From an uncultured Muribaculaceae bacterium (GTDB lineage: Bacteria > Bacteroidota > Bacteroidia > Bacteroidales > Muribaculaceae), in contig CAJTZQ010000016.1 in NCBI GenBank assembly GCA_910583795.1, positions 1-54,588 of the forward strand: a DNA stretch of 54,588 nucleotides, read 5' to 3'. Shown piece by piece: positions 33,656 to 42,239 of the stretch. The translations under genes were made by a program, and so were the position numbers. Under the pieces are notes generated by a model. It saw only the letters and a list, made by a program, of their open reading frames with translations. It was not told the origin of the DNA and made no database searches. How positions within the stretch are numbered: position 1 is the first letter of the stretch; the number at the start of each line of letters is the position of its first letter.

Positions 33656-34897
33656 TTAATTTTTGAATTTACCGTGCATAGCGGGAATTGCATAAAATAG
33701 TACGGCACAATATGCCAGGGTGGGGACGATGAATGAGGTTGACATGTTTGTCATGCCAGCCACCCACCCCATAAGGAATGTGCCTACGGCTCCCCCGAGC
33801 GGAGTCATCATGAGGAAAGAGGAGGCTATTTTAGTGGCGGATGCGCATCCGCTGATTGTGATTGCGAATATCGTGGGGAACATGATGGCTTCAAAGGCGT
33901 AACACATGAATAGTCCTACTCTTGAAAGCAAGCCGAGATCGAGTGTTACAAGAGCTGCACCGATTACTGTCATCACAGCGCAGAAAGCAAGTACTTTTTC
34001 TGCTTTAATATAGTTCATGATGGCGCTGCCTGCCACTCTGGCGAGAAGAAAAAGACCCAAGGCACCGAAAGACAATGCCCATGTTGCGGTTATTTTATCC
34101 ATCCATCCATCTTCGGTGACATAATTTATGAATAAGCTGTTGATAGCAATCTCGGCGATTTCGTAGCAGAAAAGTGCGAGCACCCCGCATTTAAATCTGT
34201 TTGAGCTCCATAGCCACTTGATGTTGCCACCCAGTGTGCGCTTTTCATTTGCACCCGGGGCATCCGATTCGTTCTTTATTTCCGGGAGCTTGACACGGGT
34301 AAATATAAAAGCGACGAGAAGGACTATACATCCCATAATTGCGTATGGGAGAGCCACTGAACTTTCTCCGTCTCCTGAGAATAGGAAGCCTCCCACAAGC
34401 ACCGGTCCAAGAATGCATCCAAGTCCGTTAAATGATTGGGAGAGGTTAAGTCGACTTGCCGCTTTGGCAGGGTCTCCCAGTTCTGCAGCATAAGGATTGG
34501 CGGCTGTTTCAAGCACTGCGAGTCCGCATCCTATGACAAATAATGGAGCGAGGAAGAATCCGAAAGAGCCGATCATGTCTCCCGGGATGAAAGCGAGAGC
34601 TCCGAGTCCGAAGAGAAGGAGTCCGAATACCACACCACGGCGGTAACCGTATTTTGTAATGAATATACCTGCGGGGAGAGCCATAAGTGCATAAGCCACG
34701 TATGTAGAGGCTTGAACCATAGTGGACTGTGCCACTGAAATTTCCATGGATTCCTGGAAATGCTTGTTGAGCACATCGAGAATGGAGCGTGCAAAGCCCC
34801 ACATGAAAAACAGGGAGGTGATAAGGATAAAGGGCAGGAGATATGGATTGGCGCCTTTAGCCGAAGGTTTGGACGCTGTGCTTATGTTTGGTGTCAT
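33656..34897 (-). CDS. FHS-type MFS sugar permease (fucose permease-like)
   Basis: 413 residues with about twelve membrane helices. The N terminus (PYLLPFILITSLFFMWGFARSILDVLNKHFQ) matches the fucose/galactose/glucose:H+ symporter (FHS) branch of the MFS, including the MWGF motif; an MFS motif-A-like loop appears as KYGYRRG and ETAANPYAAELGDP is conserved after helix 4. It would import a monosaccharide by proton symport across the inner membrane. Co-transcribed with the downstream PfkB kinase from the promoter at 34989-35020. Confidence 0.92.
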   Translation of the reverse strand: MTPNISTASKPSAKGANPYLLPFILITSLFFMWGFARSILDVLNKHFQESMEISVAQSTMVQASTYVAYALMALPAGIFITKYGYRRGVVFGLLLFGLGALAFIPGDMIGSFGFFLAPLFVIGCGLAVLETAANPYAAELGDPAKAASRLNLSQSFNGLGCILGPVLVGGFLFSGDGESSVALPYAIMGCIVLLVAFIFTRVKLPEIKNESDAPGANEKRTLGGNIKWLWSSNRFKCGVLALFCYEIAEIAINSLFINYVTEDGWMDKITATWALSFGALGLFLLARVAGSAIMNYIKAEKVLAFCAVMTVIGAALVTLDLGLLSRVGLFMCYAFEAIMFPTIFAITISGCASATKIASSFLMMTPLGGAVGTFLMGWVAGMTNMSTSFIVPTLAYCAVLFYAIPAMHGKFKN

Positions 34898-34988
34898 GTC
34901 TGGTTATTAAAAAGAAATGTCTATTATAAAATTTCAGTGATTATGATAAGAATTCGATTATAATAGAAATTCCGGTTAGTTCGAGTTG

Positions 34989-35020
34989 CAAAAGTAATCA
35001 ATATTCCTCAAATAATCAAA
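34989..35020 (-). promoter_or_regulatory. Promoter of the FHS permease-PfkB kinase unit
   Basis: Minus strand: TTTG (35020-35017), 20 nt, TACTTTTG (34996-34989), giving a leader of about 85 nt. I see no operator palindrome. Confidence 0.75.
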
Positions 35021-35179
35021 TAAATCATTGAAACTGACATTAAGGTGGGCATAGGGGACAAAGGGTAGGACGTTTCCCTGAAACACCAAGTGTAGAATAC
35101 AGAAGGTAATTTTATAAGTTAGTATTTTCGCTTGTGGAGTGTCTCGTATAGGAACCTGCCCTGGAAAGATAGGGATATT

Positions 35180-36394
35180 TTAGAAGCGGAACCCGATGTT
35201 GGCGGAGAAGTTTTCTACTGAACTGAAGAGGGAGTAGGTGGCACTTTTATACCAGTGTCCGTTCATTTTACCAATAAGGCTGAAAAAGAAGTTGCCGAGA
35301 TTGTAGGTTAAAGACGTGCGGGCACTTATATTCATCGCCACCATGTATTTTTTCCCTTCCAATGAATCTTCATAGCAATGGCTAAGCCCTACTGAAGGCA
35401 TTGCAGTGAAATTGAACAACAATTTTGGCTTGATTACCCAGTTGTAGCCGTATCCAAAAAGGATGCTGTAGGATTTATAGTGGAATAGATAAGAGTTGAC
35501 AGGAATGGTCAAGTATGGTTTAAGTTGTTCCGGGAGTTCATGGAAATTGAAGCCGACCTTGAGGTCGGAATATGCAAATCCTGCGAGGAACGAACCTTGA
35601 CTTTTTTTCTGAAACTTCGAGAAATTGTAGGCGGCTCCGTGAGAATATCGTTTATTGTTGAAAAAATAATATGCTTCAATACCTAAGTTGTATAATTCAA
35701 CCCCCGGAAATTTCATTTTGAATATTTTCCCGTCCTTGTATTTTCCGAATTTGCGGAGATATGTTCCTCCGGTGTTTTCCTGATAATATATTTCGGCATT
35801 GAACAATGCGCAGTTGAAACCAAACTCCCACTTTTTATGACGGACCGGATCATCGCTGAAAAAATTGCCCATGTCGTAGGTGGTGCCGACGCTGACCGCC
35901 ATATACTGGATGTAGCCACCTATATTAGAGTATAGGTTACTAAGCATGTGAGTATTTAATTTCCCCGGAAGAGTCATTGCATAGCTGTCTACCCAGTTGT
36001 CGTTAAGTATACGGACTTTCCAACGCTTTCCGGTTCCTACAACATATTGAGGATCATAAGAGTTAAAAAAACGGTCGCCCCAATTATAGACGTCTACACA
36101 GAATTTTATGAATTTAGGGTATATCACAGCAGTATCTTGAAGATTGAGCTTCCCTCTCTTGGCAAGGTCCCACCACCACATCTGCATATCTGACCGAGGC
36201 AAAGGTTTGATATATTCTAATTCAGGTGAGGAAGCCTTGACATCCAATTGGATATCGGAGACATCGGTGTGTGGTGCATGAAGGTCAATCAATCGATAAG
36301 ATACAACATCACCGACGGTGTCTGCGGATTTACCTTTTATTGACATCGCCGGGAACAATATGGCCAGTATTATAATCAACAATCGGAGGTGCAT
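35180..36394 (-). CDS. DUF4421-type secreted outer-membrane-associated protein
   Basis: 404 residues. A signal peptide (MHLRLLIIILAILFPAMSIKG) is followed by a soluble region, then from about residue 120 strand-rich sequence (WKVRILNDNWVDSYAM, GGYIQYMAVSVGTTYDMGNFF, KWEFGFNCALFNAEIYYQ) resembling DUF4421 proteins, ending NFSANIGFRF with a terminal aromatic, which suggests a beta-barrel. No function is known to me. It is alone between the sugar-permease unit and mltG, with a -7 box at 36417-36424. Confidence 0.78.
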   Translation of the reverse strand: MHLRLLIIILAILFPAMSIKGKSADTVGDVVSYRLIDLHAPHTDVSDIQLDVKASSPELEYIKPLPRSDMQMWWWDLAKRGKLNLQDTAVIYPKFIKFCVDVYNWGDRFFNSYDPQYVVGTGKRWKVRILNDNWVDSYAMTLPGKLNTHMLSNLYSNIGGYIQYMAVSVGTTYDMGNFFSDDPVRHKKWEFGFNCALFNAEIYYQENTGGTYLRKFGKYKDGKIFKMKFPGVELYNLGIEAYYFFNNKRYSHGAAYNFSKFQKKSQGSFLAGFAYSDLKVGFNFHELPEQLKPYLTIPVNSYLFHYKSYSILFGYGYNWVIKPKLLFNFTAMPSVGLSHCYEDSLEGKKYMVAMNISARTSLTYNLGNFFFSLIGKMNGHWYKSATYSLFSSVENFSANIGFRF

Positions 36395-36416
36395 TATACC
36401 GGTCTTAAATTTAACG

Positions 36417-36447
36417 CAAAATTAGTTAAAAATATTAAAATTGAGAA
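36417..36447 (-). promoter_or_regulatory. Probable promoter of the DUF4421 gene
   Basis: Minus strand: TTTC (36447-36444), 19 nt, TAATTTTG (36424-36417). The -7 box is exact; the -33 element deviates at its last base. Confidence 0.55.
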
Positions 36448-36507
36448 ATTCCAATAATGGTAAATTTTTCGTAAAAATTGGATGGATCGACTCATAAAGT
36501 GATCTTG

Positions 36508-37590
36508 TCATTTTTTTATTCCCCGTTTGTTGAGAGCTGCCTGATACCGCTTTGCATTAGCAAGGTGCTCCTTATATGTGGCGGCAAAATTATGATAGCC
36601 GGAGAAGTCTTCCTTAGCACACATATATATGTCTTCGGAAGGTTTGGAATTAAGAATCTGATCTATTGTCGCCAGACTTGTAGTGCGAATCGGACCGGGA
36701 GGAAGACCTGTGTTGAGGTAGGTGTTATACGGCGACCGGGTTTTCAGATGGGTGTTGAGGATTCTTCGAAGAGAAAAATCGCCGACCGAATATTTCACTG
36801 TCGGGTCTGCCTGAAGTTTCATCCCTTTTTTATATCTGTTGATATATAGTCTGCCGATTTCATCTTTCTCGTCAAGTTTATTTGTTTCCTCATCAACTAT
36901 GGAAGCTATTGTCATTAGTTCAGCAGGTGTCAATCCGAGGTCTTTGGCTTTCTGAGTTCTTTCCTCATTCCATATTTTATTATAGTTGGCACCAATTTTC
37001 TGGATGAATGCCGTAGGTGAGGCAGTCCAATAGAAATCGTAGGAATCTTCTACGAACAGTGACAATGCCTGATCGAAGGTCAACCCATATTCGACAAGGA
37101 GCTCTTCATTTTTTAAAGTTTTAATAAGATCGTCGGCAGAAAAGTCGAGCTTTGCAGCCACCTTTTTTGCAAGATTTTCCAAAGTGCGAAACCTGTTGAT
37201 GGTTACTGTGAGCGGTTGTTGCGCACCATGCGACAGACGATGTTCCGCCTGAAGAGGAGACATCCCCTGTTCGATCAGATATGCTCCATATCGCTCACCA
37301 TATTCCGACCCTCTGATTTTTGCCACTCTCATCACTTTTTCAGCATATTCATCGTCAAGATACTTGGAGATAGAGTCTTGAACCATTTCGTTTGTTGCGT
37401 TGCGCGGAATTTTGATGAGGGCATCTCGTGCTGCTTTCTCTATAAGAAGCGGAAGACAGACAAGAATGCAGGCAACAATGACAGCAACTCCTAAAAAGAT
37501 AGCAGCCATTTTAATTGTGCTTTTCTTTTTCTTAGTTTTTTTGAGTGGGTCGGGAGTGGGGTTTACTTTCCCATTTAATGATTCAGACAT
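36508..37590 (-). CDS. mltG: Endolytic transglycosylase MltG
   Basis: Cleaves nascent glycan strands at the inner membrane and so sets peptidoglycan chain length. 360 residues: a basic, disordered N terminus, one membrane helix (about 28-50), then the periplasmic YceG-like domain (about 80-350). The catalytic motif is TIASIVDEETNK, with Glu235 the expected catalytic residue, and the C-terminal LQADPTVKYSVG and NTYLNTGLPPGPI signatures are intact. A perfect 8-bp hairpin lies just before the ATG (37605-37640). The hibernation factor gene is upstream on the same strand. Confidence 0.95.
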   Translation of the reverse strand: MSESLNGKVNPTPDPLKKTKKKKSTIKMAAIFLGVAVIVACILVCLPLLIEKAARDALIKIPRNATNEMVQDSISKYLDDEYAEKVMRVAKIRGSEYGERYGAYLIEQGMSPLQAEHRLSHGAQQPLTVTINRFRTLENLAKKVAAKLDFSADDLIKTLKNEELLVEYGLTFDQALSLFVEDSYDFYWTASPTAFIQKIGANYNKIWNEERTQKAKDLGLTPAELMTIASIVDEETNKLDEKDEIGRLYINRYKKGMKLQADPTVKYSVGDFSLRRILNTHLKTRSPYNTYLNTGLPPGPIRTTSLATIDQILNSKPSEDIYMCAKEDFSGYHNFAATYKEHLANAKRYQAALNKRGIKK

Positions 37591-37604
37591 ATCTACAGAT
37601 AAAT

Positions 37605-37640
37605 CACGTGGCCCTCTTCGTAAGGGAAGCGCGCCACGTG
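37605..37640 (-). promoter_or_regulatory. Stem-loop just upstream of mltG
   Basis: CACGTGGC (37605-37612) pairs with GCCACGTG (37633-37640), with a possible inner CCCT/AGGG helix. It lies 14 nt before the mltG ATG. It could be a leader structure; the plus-strand T-run beyond it is not used by any plus gene here. Confidence 0.5.
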
Positions 37641-37770
37641 TCAGATTTTTATAATAAAATATATAAGCCCGATATAGGAATAAAGGCTATGCATTTATGC
37701 AATGGGTTTGTTTCATGTAATCCCGAAATACGCCTGATATAAACCGAGCTTTTCCAGAAAAAGAAGAAAA

Positions 37771-38064
37771 TTATTTCTTTCCTTTCAATTTCTCGAGCTG
37801 AGGCTCAAGAGCACTTAATGCGAGATCGATAGCCTCTTCAAAAGAGTCGGCTGTCTTTGATGCGAACAGGTCGGGGCTACCGGGAACGACAAGCAGGATG
37901 CCTGCTTCTTTATTCATGGCTGTTTCCGGCTTTATGAGCCTTAGGTTAACTTCTACAGTGCTGATCACGTCGAAACGGCGGGTGAGCTTATCAATCTTCT
38001 TGTTGGTGAACGCAACAAGTTTCTCCGAAATGTCGAAATGAATCGCTTTAATGTTTACTTCCAT
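37771..38064 (-). CDS. hpf: Ribosome hibernation-promoting factor (short HPF/YfiA type)
   Basis: 97 residues of the RaiA/HPF fold, which sits in the 30S decoding channel and silences or dimerises ribosomes in stationary phase. It begins MEVNIKAIHFDISEKLVAFTNKKIDKL and has LRLIKPETAMNKEAGILLVVPGSPDLFASKTADSFEEAIDLA as two halves (strand part LRLIKPETAMNKEAG, helix part SFEEAIDLALSALEPQLEKL). It lacks the C-terminal dimerisation domain of long HPF. A TATCTTTG box at 38190-38197 gives a leader of about 120 nt with a possible CATGGGTT/AACCCGTG hairpin (about 38117-38154). Confidence 0.93.
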   Translation of the reverse strand: MEVNIKAIHFDISEKLVAFTNKKIDKLTRRFDVISTVEVNLRLIKPETAMNKEAGILLVVPGSPDLFASKTADSFEEAIDLALSALEPQLEKLKGKK

Positions 38065-38189
38065 AATTTTGGGTATTTATGGTTATTACTGTCTTTGCGT
38101 CATTAGCTGACGCCATTCATGGGTTTGCTAAGGCCGGAGAGTGAGAACCCGTGATTAAGAAATCTGATCGGATTCTTCGTCCTTGATTA

Positions 38190-38197
38190 CAAAGATA
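38190..38197 (-). promoter_or_regulatory. -7 box for hpf
   Basis: The minus strand reads TATCTTTG, an exact TAnnTTTG. No standard -33 found. It separates hpf from the upstream recombinase gene. Confidence 0.5.
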
Positions 38198-38240
38198 AAC
38201 AATAAAGCTGAAAGTTTTGCTTAATATGGAGTAAAATTTA

Positions 38241-39170
38241 TTATATTTTTTTGTTTTTTGACCTTGGGTGTGCCCCTTCGTAGGCTTTTTTCATTTCAGC
38301 GAATGAAATATGGGTGTAAATCTGAGTTGTGGCGAGTGAGGCATGACCTAAAAATTCTTTTACTGAATTGAGGTCTGCCCCCTCATTGAGCATTGCTGTT
38401 GCGAAAGAATGGCGCAGGGCGTGTGGACTCTTGCGCCGAGCCGAAGTCTCGGACAACGACTTTTTGACCACATAGTAGACTTGAGACGGCGTAATACGCT
38501 TCCCTTTCACAACAAGAAGCGGTCGCGGAGATTCAAGATCGTGCCAAATTGAATCCCGAATGTTTTGCCATCTCTTTATATGTTGCATAAGAAGAGCGGG
38601 GACGGGCACAATTCTCTGCTTTGATCTTTTCCCTGTGATTTTTATTTCTGAGGCGGTTTCGCTTATGTCGGGGTCGGATATGGATATTAATTCTGCACGA
38701 CGTATACCGAGGGAATATAACAATTCAACTATAAGATAGCTTCTGACCTCATCTTCAAGATTCTGAGAATTTGTTTCCAGTTCCGATTCTGTTTCTATTT
38801 CTTCTCGGTTTAATATATCCTCAACTTCCTCCGGGCGCACATGGTCGGGAAGATGTTTGGGCAATTTCGGGAGTGTCAGGTCAGCTGTAGGATTTGAAGT
38901 AATCACTCCGGTTTTCAAGAGATATTTGAAAAAGGCTCGCAGACTTTGTGCCTTTCTTCTTAAAGAGCGTGGCGTCACTCCTTCTCTTGCGAGAGAAGCG
39001 AGCCAGGCTCTTATATCTGCGAGGGAAACGTCATCCGGTTTGAATTGGGAAGGGTTAAAACAGGTGAGCCATCCGGAAAATTGCTTAAGATCGCGGCAAT
39101 ACGCCTCAACAGTCAGTGAAGAACGGTTGAGTTCATAGCGAAGATATGATAGAAAACTGTCGATGAGCAT
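38241..39170 (-). CDS. Tyrosine recombinase XerC/XerD family
   Basis: 309 residues. An N-terminal SAM-like core-binding domain (about 1-90) precedes the catalytic domain, with Arg157 (LGIRRAE), Lys181 region (ITGKRSKQR), His250 and Arg253 (HALRHSFA), His276 (LGHASLATTQ) and nucleophile Tyr285 (QIYTH). All catalytic residues are present. The size and lack of mobile-element surroundings favour a chromosome-dimer-resolution Xer protein rather than an integrase. It lies between rpsU and hpf, an arrangement I recall from Bacteroidales. XerC versus XerD cannot be settled from the sequence alone. Confidence 0.9.
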   Translation of the reverse strand: MLIDSFLSYLRYELNRSSLTVEAYCRDLKQFSGWLTCFNPSQFKPDDVSLADIRAWLASLAREGVTPRSLRRKAQSLRAFFKYLLKTGVITSNPTADLTLPKLPKHLPDHVRPEEVEDILNREEIETESELETNSQNLEDEVRSYLIVELLYSLGIRRAELISISDPDISETASEIKITGKRSKQRIVPVPALLMQHIKRWQNIRDSIWHDLESPRPLLVVKGKRITPSQVYYVVKKSLSETSARRKSPHALRHSFATAMLNEGADLNSVKEFLGHASLATTQIYTHISFAEMKKAYEGAHPRSKNKKI

Positions 39171-39225
39171 GACAAGGCTTACGTTTGTTGTCCGGTAAGT
39201 CCTTTGGGATAAAATATAAATAAAA

Positions 39226-39258
39226 CCGATGCCCGTCTTGTTAAAAGACAGGCACCGG
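39226..39258 (-). terminator. Intrinsic terminator of rpsU
   Basis: On the minus strand CCGGTGCCTGTCTT (39258-39245) pairs with AAGACGGGCATCGG (39239-39226), allowing G-U pairs, then runs into TTTTATTTATATTTT. A second hairpin with TAATCGCG/CGCGATTA arms (39304-39335) overlaps the rpsU stop. Confidence 0.85.
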
Positions 39259-39332
39259 GTGATGGTTTTGAGAATCTTGGGCAGATATTGCCTGAGATTG
39301 TCTTAATCGCGACGAAGTGTCGGGAGGCGCGA

Positions 39333-39524
39333 TTACTGCTCCGCCTGACGGAGCTGCTGAACGTAAGCAGCCTTGATCATCTTCTTGCGGTTTGTGACTG
39401 AAGGCTTCTCAAAAGCCTGACGTCTGCGCAGTTCTTTTACGATGCCGGTTCTTTCAAATTTACGTTTGAACTTTTTGAGTGCTTTCTCAATGTTCTCGCC
39501 CTCTTTTACTTGTACGATAATCAT
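39333..39524 (-). CDS. rpsU: 30S ribosomal protein S21
   Basis: 63 residues, basic: MIIVQVKEGENIEKALKKFKRKFERTG then VKELRRRQAFEKPSVTNRKKM. S21 is a late-binding small-subunit protein near the anti-Shine-Dalgarno region; in Bacteroidota it is part of the machinery that masks the 16S tail, together with bS6 and bS18. Monocistronic: promoter at 39614-39644, leader hairpin at 39580-39600, terminator at 39226-39258. Confidence 0.96.
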   Translation of the reverse strand: MIIVQVKEGENIEKALKKFKRKFERTGIVKELRRRQAFEKPSVTNRKKMIKAAYVQQLRQAEQ

Positions 39525-39579
39525 TTGCTATGAGTTACTTTGTTTTTGTTAATTTTTCTGTTTAGTTATTATGCAATGT

Positions 39580-39600
39580 CCCGGCGGGAGAGCCGTCGGG
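39580..39600 (-). promoter_or_regulatory. GC-rich stem-loop at the start of the rpsU leader
   Basis: CCCGGCGG (39580-39587) and CCGTCGGG (39593-39600) pair fully with one G-U, around a 5-nt loop. It begins within about 10 nt of the predicted transcription start (about 39607), leaving some 55 AT-rich bases before the ATG. It could stabilise the mRNA or serve autoregulation. Confidence 0.6.
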
Positions 39601-39613
39601 GTATTTGCGGTTG

Positions 39614-39644
39614 CAAAATTAGTCAAACTTATTTGTTTGACAAA
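39614..39644 (-). promoter_or_regulatory. rpsU promoter
   Basis: Minus strand: TTTG (39644-39641), 19 nt, TAATTTTG (39621-39614). Confidence 0.78.
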
Positions 39645-39700
39645 ATTTTACGACCCTTTTTTATCTATTGTGAGTTTTTTTATTTTTTTCTTGGTATAAG

Positions 39701-39730
39701 AAAGCCTGAATATGGATGTTTTCAGGCTTT
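39701..39730 (-). terminator. Terminator directly after the FdtB-like gene
   Basis: AAAGCCTGAA (39701-39710) and TTCAGGCTTT (39721-39730) form a 10-bp stem that ends one base from the stop codon at 39731. It closes the aminosugar unit. Confidence 0.7.
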
Positions 39731-40834
39731 TTATTCTTCCCAATTATTGATTGCAGTTATTATTTCCGTCACTTCAGACTGCGTCAGTACCGGGGAAATC
39801 GGTAAGGAAAGTTCGTTGGCATGGATATATTCGGTGACTGGGTAATGCCGATGATTCCATTCTCTGTAGCATTCTTGAAGATGTGGCGGGAGAGGGTAGT
39901 GGATTGCAGTGTATATCCTTTTATTTTCAAGATGTCTCATCAGAAGCTCTCGCTTTTCACACAATATTGGGAACTGGTGAAAAACATGCGCATCAAAATC
40001 AGATATGACCGGAAGTTTTATATTTATGTTGTCAATTCCTTTGATATATTCTTTCGCAATATGTTTGCGTCTGTCATTGTCTTCCTCAAGATGCTTTAGT
40101 TTAACTCTTAAGACGGCAGCCTGAATTTCGTCGAGCCTGGAGTTGGTCCCCTTGTAACGGAACATGTTTTTGCTGACTGACCCATAATTGGCGATAGATC
40201 TAATTGTCGTGGCAATCAAGGGGTCGTCTGTTGTCACGGCGCCTCCATCTCCAATTGCTCCGAGGTTTTTAGTCGGGTAAAAACTGTGGGCGGCAGCGTG
40301 CCCTAAAGATCCTGTCCTTCTCCCTTTAATAATGCATCCATGCGCCTGTGCATTGTCTTCAATGAGAATGAAATTATGTTTTTTGCATATATCGCCGATT
40401 TTATCGGTATATGCGCATTGCCCGTAAAGATGCACAATCAATATTGCTTTTGTTTGCGGAGTGATTGCTTCTTCGATCTTTTGGGAATCTATCTGATAAG
40501 TGTCTTTATCCGGTTCGACAAGGATCGGGATCAGACCATTCCCGGATATGGAAAGAATGGTGGCAATGTAGGTGTTGGCAGGAACAATTACATGGTCTCC
40601 TTCGCGCAATATGCCGAGTTCTTTATATGCCTTGAAGATAAGAGACAGTGCGTTAAGCCCGTTGCCGCATCCAATCGCGAAGCGGGTTCCGATAAAATTT
40701 GAATATTCTTCTTCAAAAAGCCTGTTTTCATCTCCTTGAATATAGATGCCAGATTCAACAACCCTGTTGATTGCTTCTTTTATTTCTTTTGAATACTGAA
40801 GATTTGTCTTTCTAAGGTCTAAGAATGGAATCAT
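39731..40834 (-). CDS. DegT/DnrJ/EryC1/StrS sugar aminotransferase (FdtB/QdtB-like)
   Basis: 367 residues. A PLP-dependent aminotransferase of nucleotide sugars; the PLP lysine is in SFYPTKNLGAIGDGGAV, and the fold begins MIPFLDLRKTNLQYSKEI and includes YGQCAYTDKIGDIC and EDNAQAHGC. The nearest characterised family members, FdtB and QdtB, aminate the 3-keto group of dTDP-3-keto-6-deoxyhexoses. The FdtA-like isomerase two genes upstream makes exactly such a substrate, so a dTDP-3-amino-3,6-dideoxyhexose product is inferred (Fuc3N or Qui3N). Last gene of its unit, 20 nt after the acyltransferase-like gene. Confidence 0.92.
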   Translation of the reverse strand: MIPFLDLRKTNLQYSKEIKEAINRVVESGIYIQGDENRLFEEEYSNFIGTRFAIGCGNGLNALSLIFKAYKELGILREGDHVIVPANTYIATILSISGNGLIPILVEPDKDTYQIDSQKIEEAITPQTKAILIVHLYGQCAYTDKIGDICKKHNFILIEDNAQAHGCIIKGRRTGSLGHAAAHSFYPTKNLGAIGDGGAVTTDDPLIATTIRSIANYGSVSKNMFRYKGTNSRLDEIQAAVLRVKLKHLEEDNDRRKHIAKEYIKGIDNINIKLPVISDFDAHVFHQFPILCEKRELLMRHLENKRIYTAIHYPLPPHLQECYREWNHRHYPVTEYIHANELSLPISPVLTQSEVTEIITAINNWEE

Positions 40835-40854
40835 GTTTCAGAGCTTTGAGAAAT

Positions 40855-41814
40855 TTAATTTATAGGAATGGAATAAGTGTCGTAACAAATGGCTCTTCCT
40901 CCGAATCCTTCTTTCTGGTAGATTAACTGCTCATTTAGTATTTTCCCTCCATCTTCATTTGATGTCCCGAAATCAAAATACATTTTATCTTTGAAAACAT
41001 CGTTGATAAGAATGTCGAAAATCAAATCTAACGATCCGGTCGCTTTCCCATAAGGAGATGCAGAAATATATTGGCAGTGCGCCACTTGCGAGGTTTCGTA
41101 TATTATTACCCCGCCTTCCATCCGGTCTTCGATAAATGCTCCGAAAAGTTTAATTTCTTTTGGGAATTTTTTACTCAGGTTCTCAATCTCTTCTAATGTA
41201 TGAACAGGATATGTGTTGTATTTGAGTAGAAGATTTGAAGACAGAATTGTCCAGAATGTTTTGAAGTCGTCAGTCTCTCTAACTTCTACCATGGCTTGAA
41301 TGGCTTTATTAATTCCGGATTTACGTATGTGGCGAAATTTTATACGTTCATCTTTGAAGACTACCGATGCAACCTTCCTTTCCACAAGCTTTGCATCGAT
41401 TCTGAACAGGGCGTAGAGATCTTCTTCCGAGGGTAGAGAATGATATATATGAGGAACGGGCTTATATATGAAATTGACTATTCCTTCCGATTTAAAATAT
41501 TCTTTAATGAGGGTGAAGATTTCGAGGATTTCCGCAGAGGTGCATTTCCTACTCATTATCAAGCCTCCGTAAGTCAGACCTGCATGACTATGTATGTCGT
41601 TTTTAATTTTGCATGCCGGCAAAATGGAATATATTATGCCGTTTCTTGTGATTATTAGCGAATGGTCGGGAAATCGGTCTGAATGGTAATCGATATAATC
41701 ACGTTTTAATAAAAATGTGCCGTTTTTTGACGATTCCACAAAAAGATCCCATTCATTTTTTAAATCAGGAGAATATGGAATAATTGACAATCTTATATGT
41801 TCTGAAGTCTTCAT
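40855..41814 (-). CDS. GNAT/FemAB-like acyltransferase of the aminosugar unit
   Basis: About 319 residues. The fold resembles paired GNAT domains of the FemAB/CelD type: WDLFVESSKNGTFLLKRDYID at the N terminus, LPACKIKNDIHSHAGLTYGG, and late EGGVIIYETSQVAHCQYISAS and KMYFDFGTSNEDGGKILNEQL motifs. I chose the ATG at 41814 because it forms an ATGA overlap with the FdtA-like stop, rather than 41823. It lies between the FdtA-like and FdtB-like genes, so acylation of the new amino group is the simplest inference, taking the place of the hexapeptide FdtC-type enzyme. AT-rich compared with neighbours. Confidence 0.75.
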   Translation of the reverse strand: MKTSEHIRLSIIPYSPDLKNEWDLFVESSKNGTFLLKRDYIDYHSDRFPDHSLIITRNGIIYSILPACKIKNDIHSHAGLTYGGLIMSRKCTSAEILEIFTLIKEYFKSEGIVNFIYKPVPHIYHSLPSEEDLYALFRIDAKLVERKVASVVFKDERIKFRHIRKSGINKAIQAMVEVRETDDFKTFWTILSSNLLLKYNTYPVHTLEEIENLSKKFPKEIKLFGAFIEDRMEGGVIIYETSQVAHCQYISASPYGKATGSLDLIFDILINDVFKDKMYFDFGTSNEDGGKILNEQLIYQKEGFGGRAICYDTYSIPIN

Positions 41815-42239
41815 GCCGGACAAGAATTGTCGCTTTGTTTGATTTTTAGGAACTCTTCGTATTCTCGGATGTAGTCATCTTCATCGTATGACCCTGAAGC
41901 GAGAACCATGCATACCGCTCCAGAGGAAAAGTTCTCGAGTGTGTTCCAGATTCCGGCAGATATATATAGACCCTTACTTGGATCGCTCAAATGATATGTT
42001 TGTTTTGATAAGCCATTATCGACAATTACCGAGAAACTACCACTTAGAGCTATTATTATCTGTTGTTGTTCATAGTGAGCATGACCTCCGCGGGTTCCAT
42101 TATGGGGGACATCGTATACCCAATAGGCACGTTTAATAGAAAACGGGATGTCTTTCAGTTCCTCGATCACCGTGAGAGAGCCACGGTGATCAGGGAAACG
42201 GGTAAGATCAATGATACGAACCTCGCGGTTATTCTTCAT
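41811..42239 (-). CDS. FdtA/QdtA-like dTDP-4-keto-6-deoxyglucose 3,4-ketoisomerase
   Basis: 142 residues from the ATG at 42239 (MKNNREVRIIDLTRFPDHRG); the ATG at 42281 would extend it further into the upstream gene. A single cupin domain with the family features DHRGSLTVIEELKDIPFSIKRAYWVYDVP (given in parts: DHRGSLTVIEEL, IKRAYWVYDVP), RGGHAHYEQQQI with paired histidines, and LYISAGIWNTLENFSSGAVC. It would move the keto group from C4 to C3, giving the aminotransferase its substrate. It overlaps the upstream gene by 11 bp and the downstream gene by 4 bp. Confidence 0.9.
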   Translation of the reverse strand: MKNNREVRIIDLTRFPDHRGSLTVIEELKDIPFSIKRAYWVYDVPHNGTRGGHAHYEQQQIIIALSGSFSVIVDNGLSKQTYHLSDPSKGLYISAGIWNTLENFSSGAVCMVLASGSYDEDDYIREYEEFLKIKQSDNSCPA

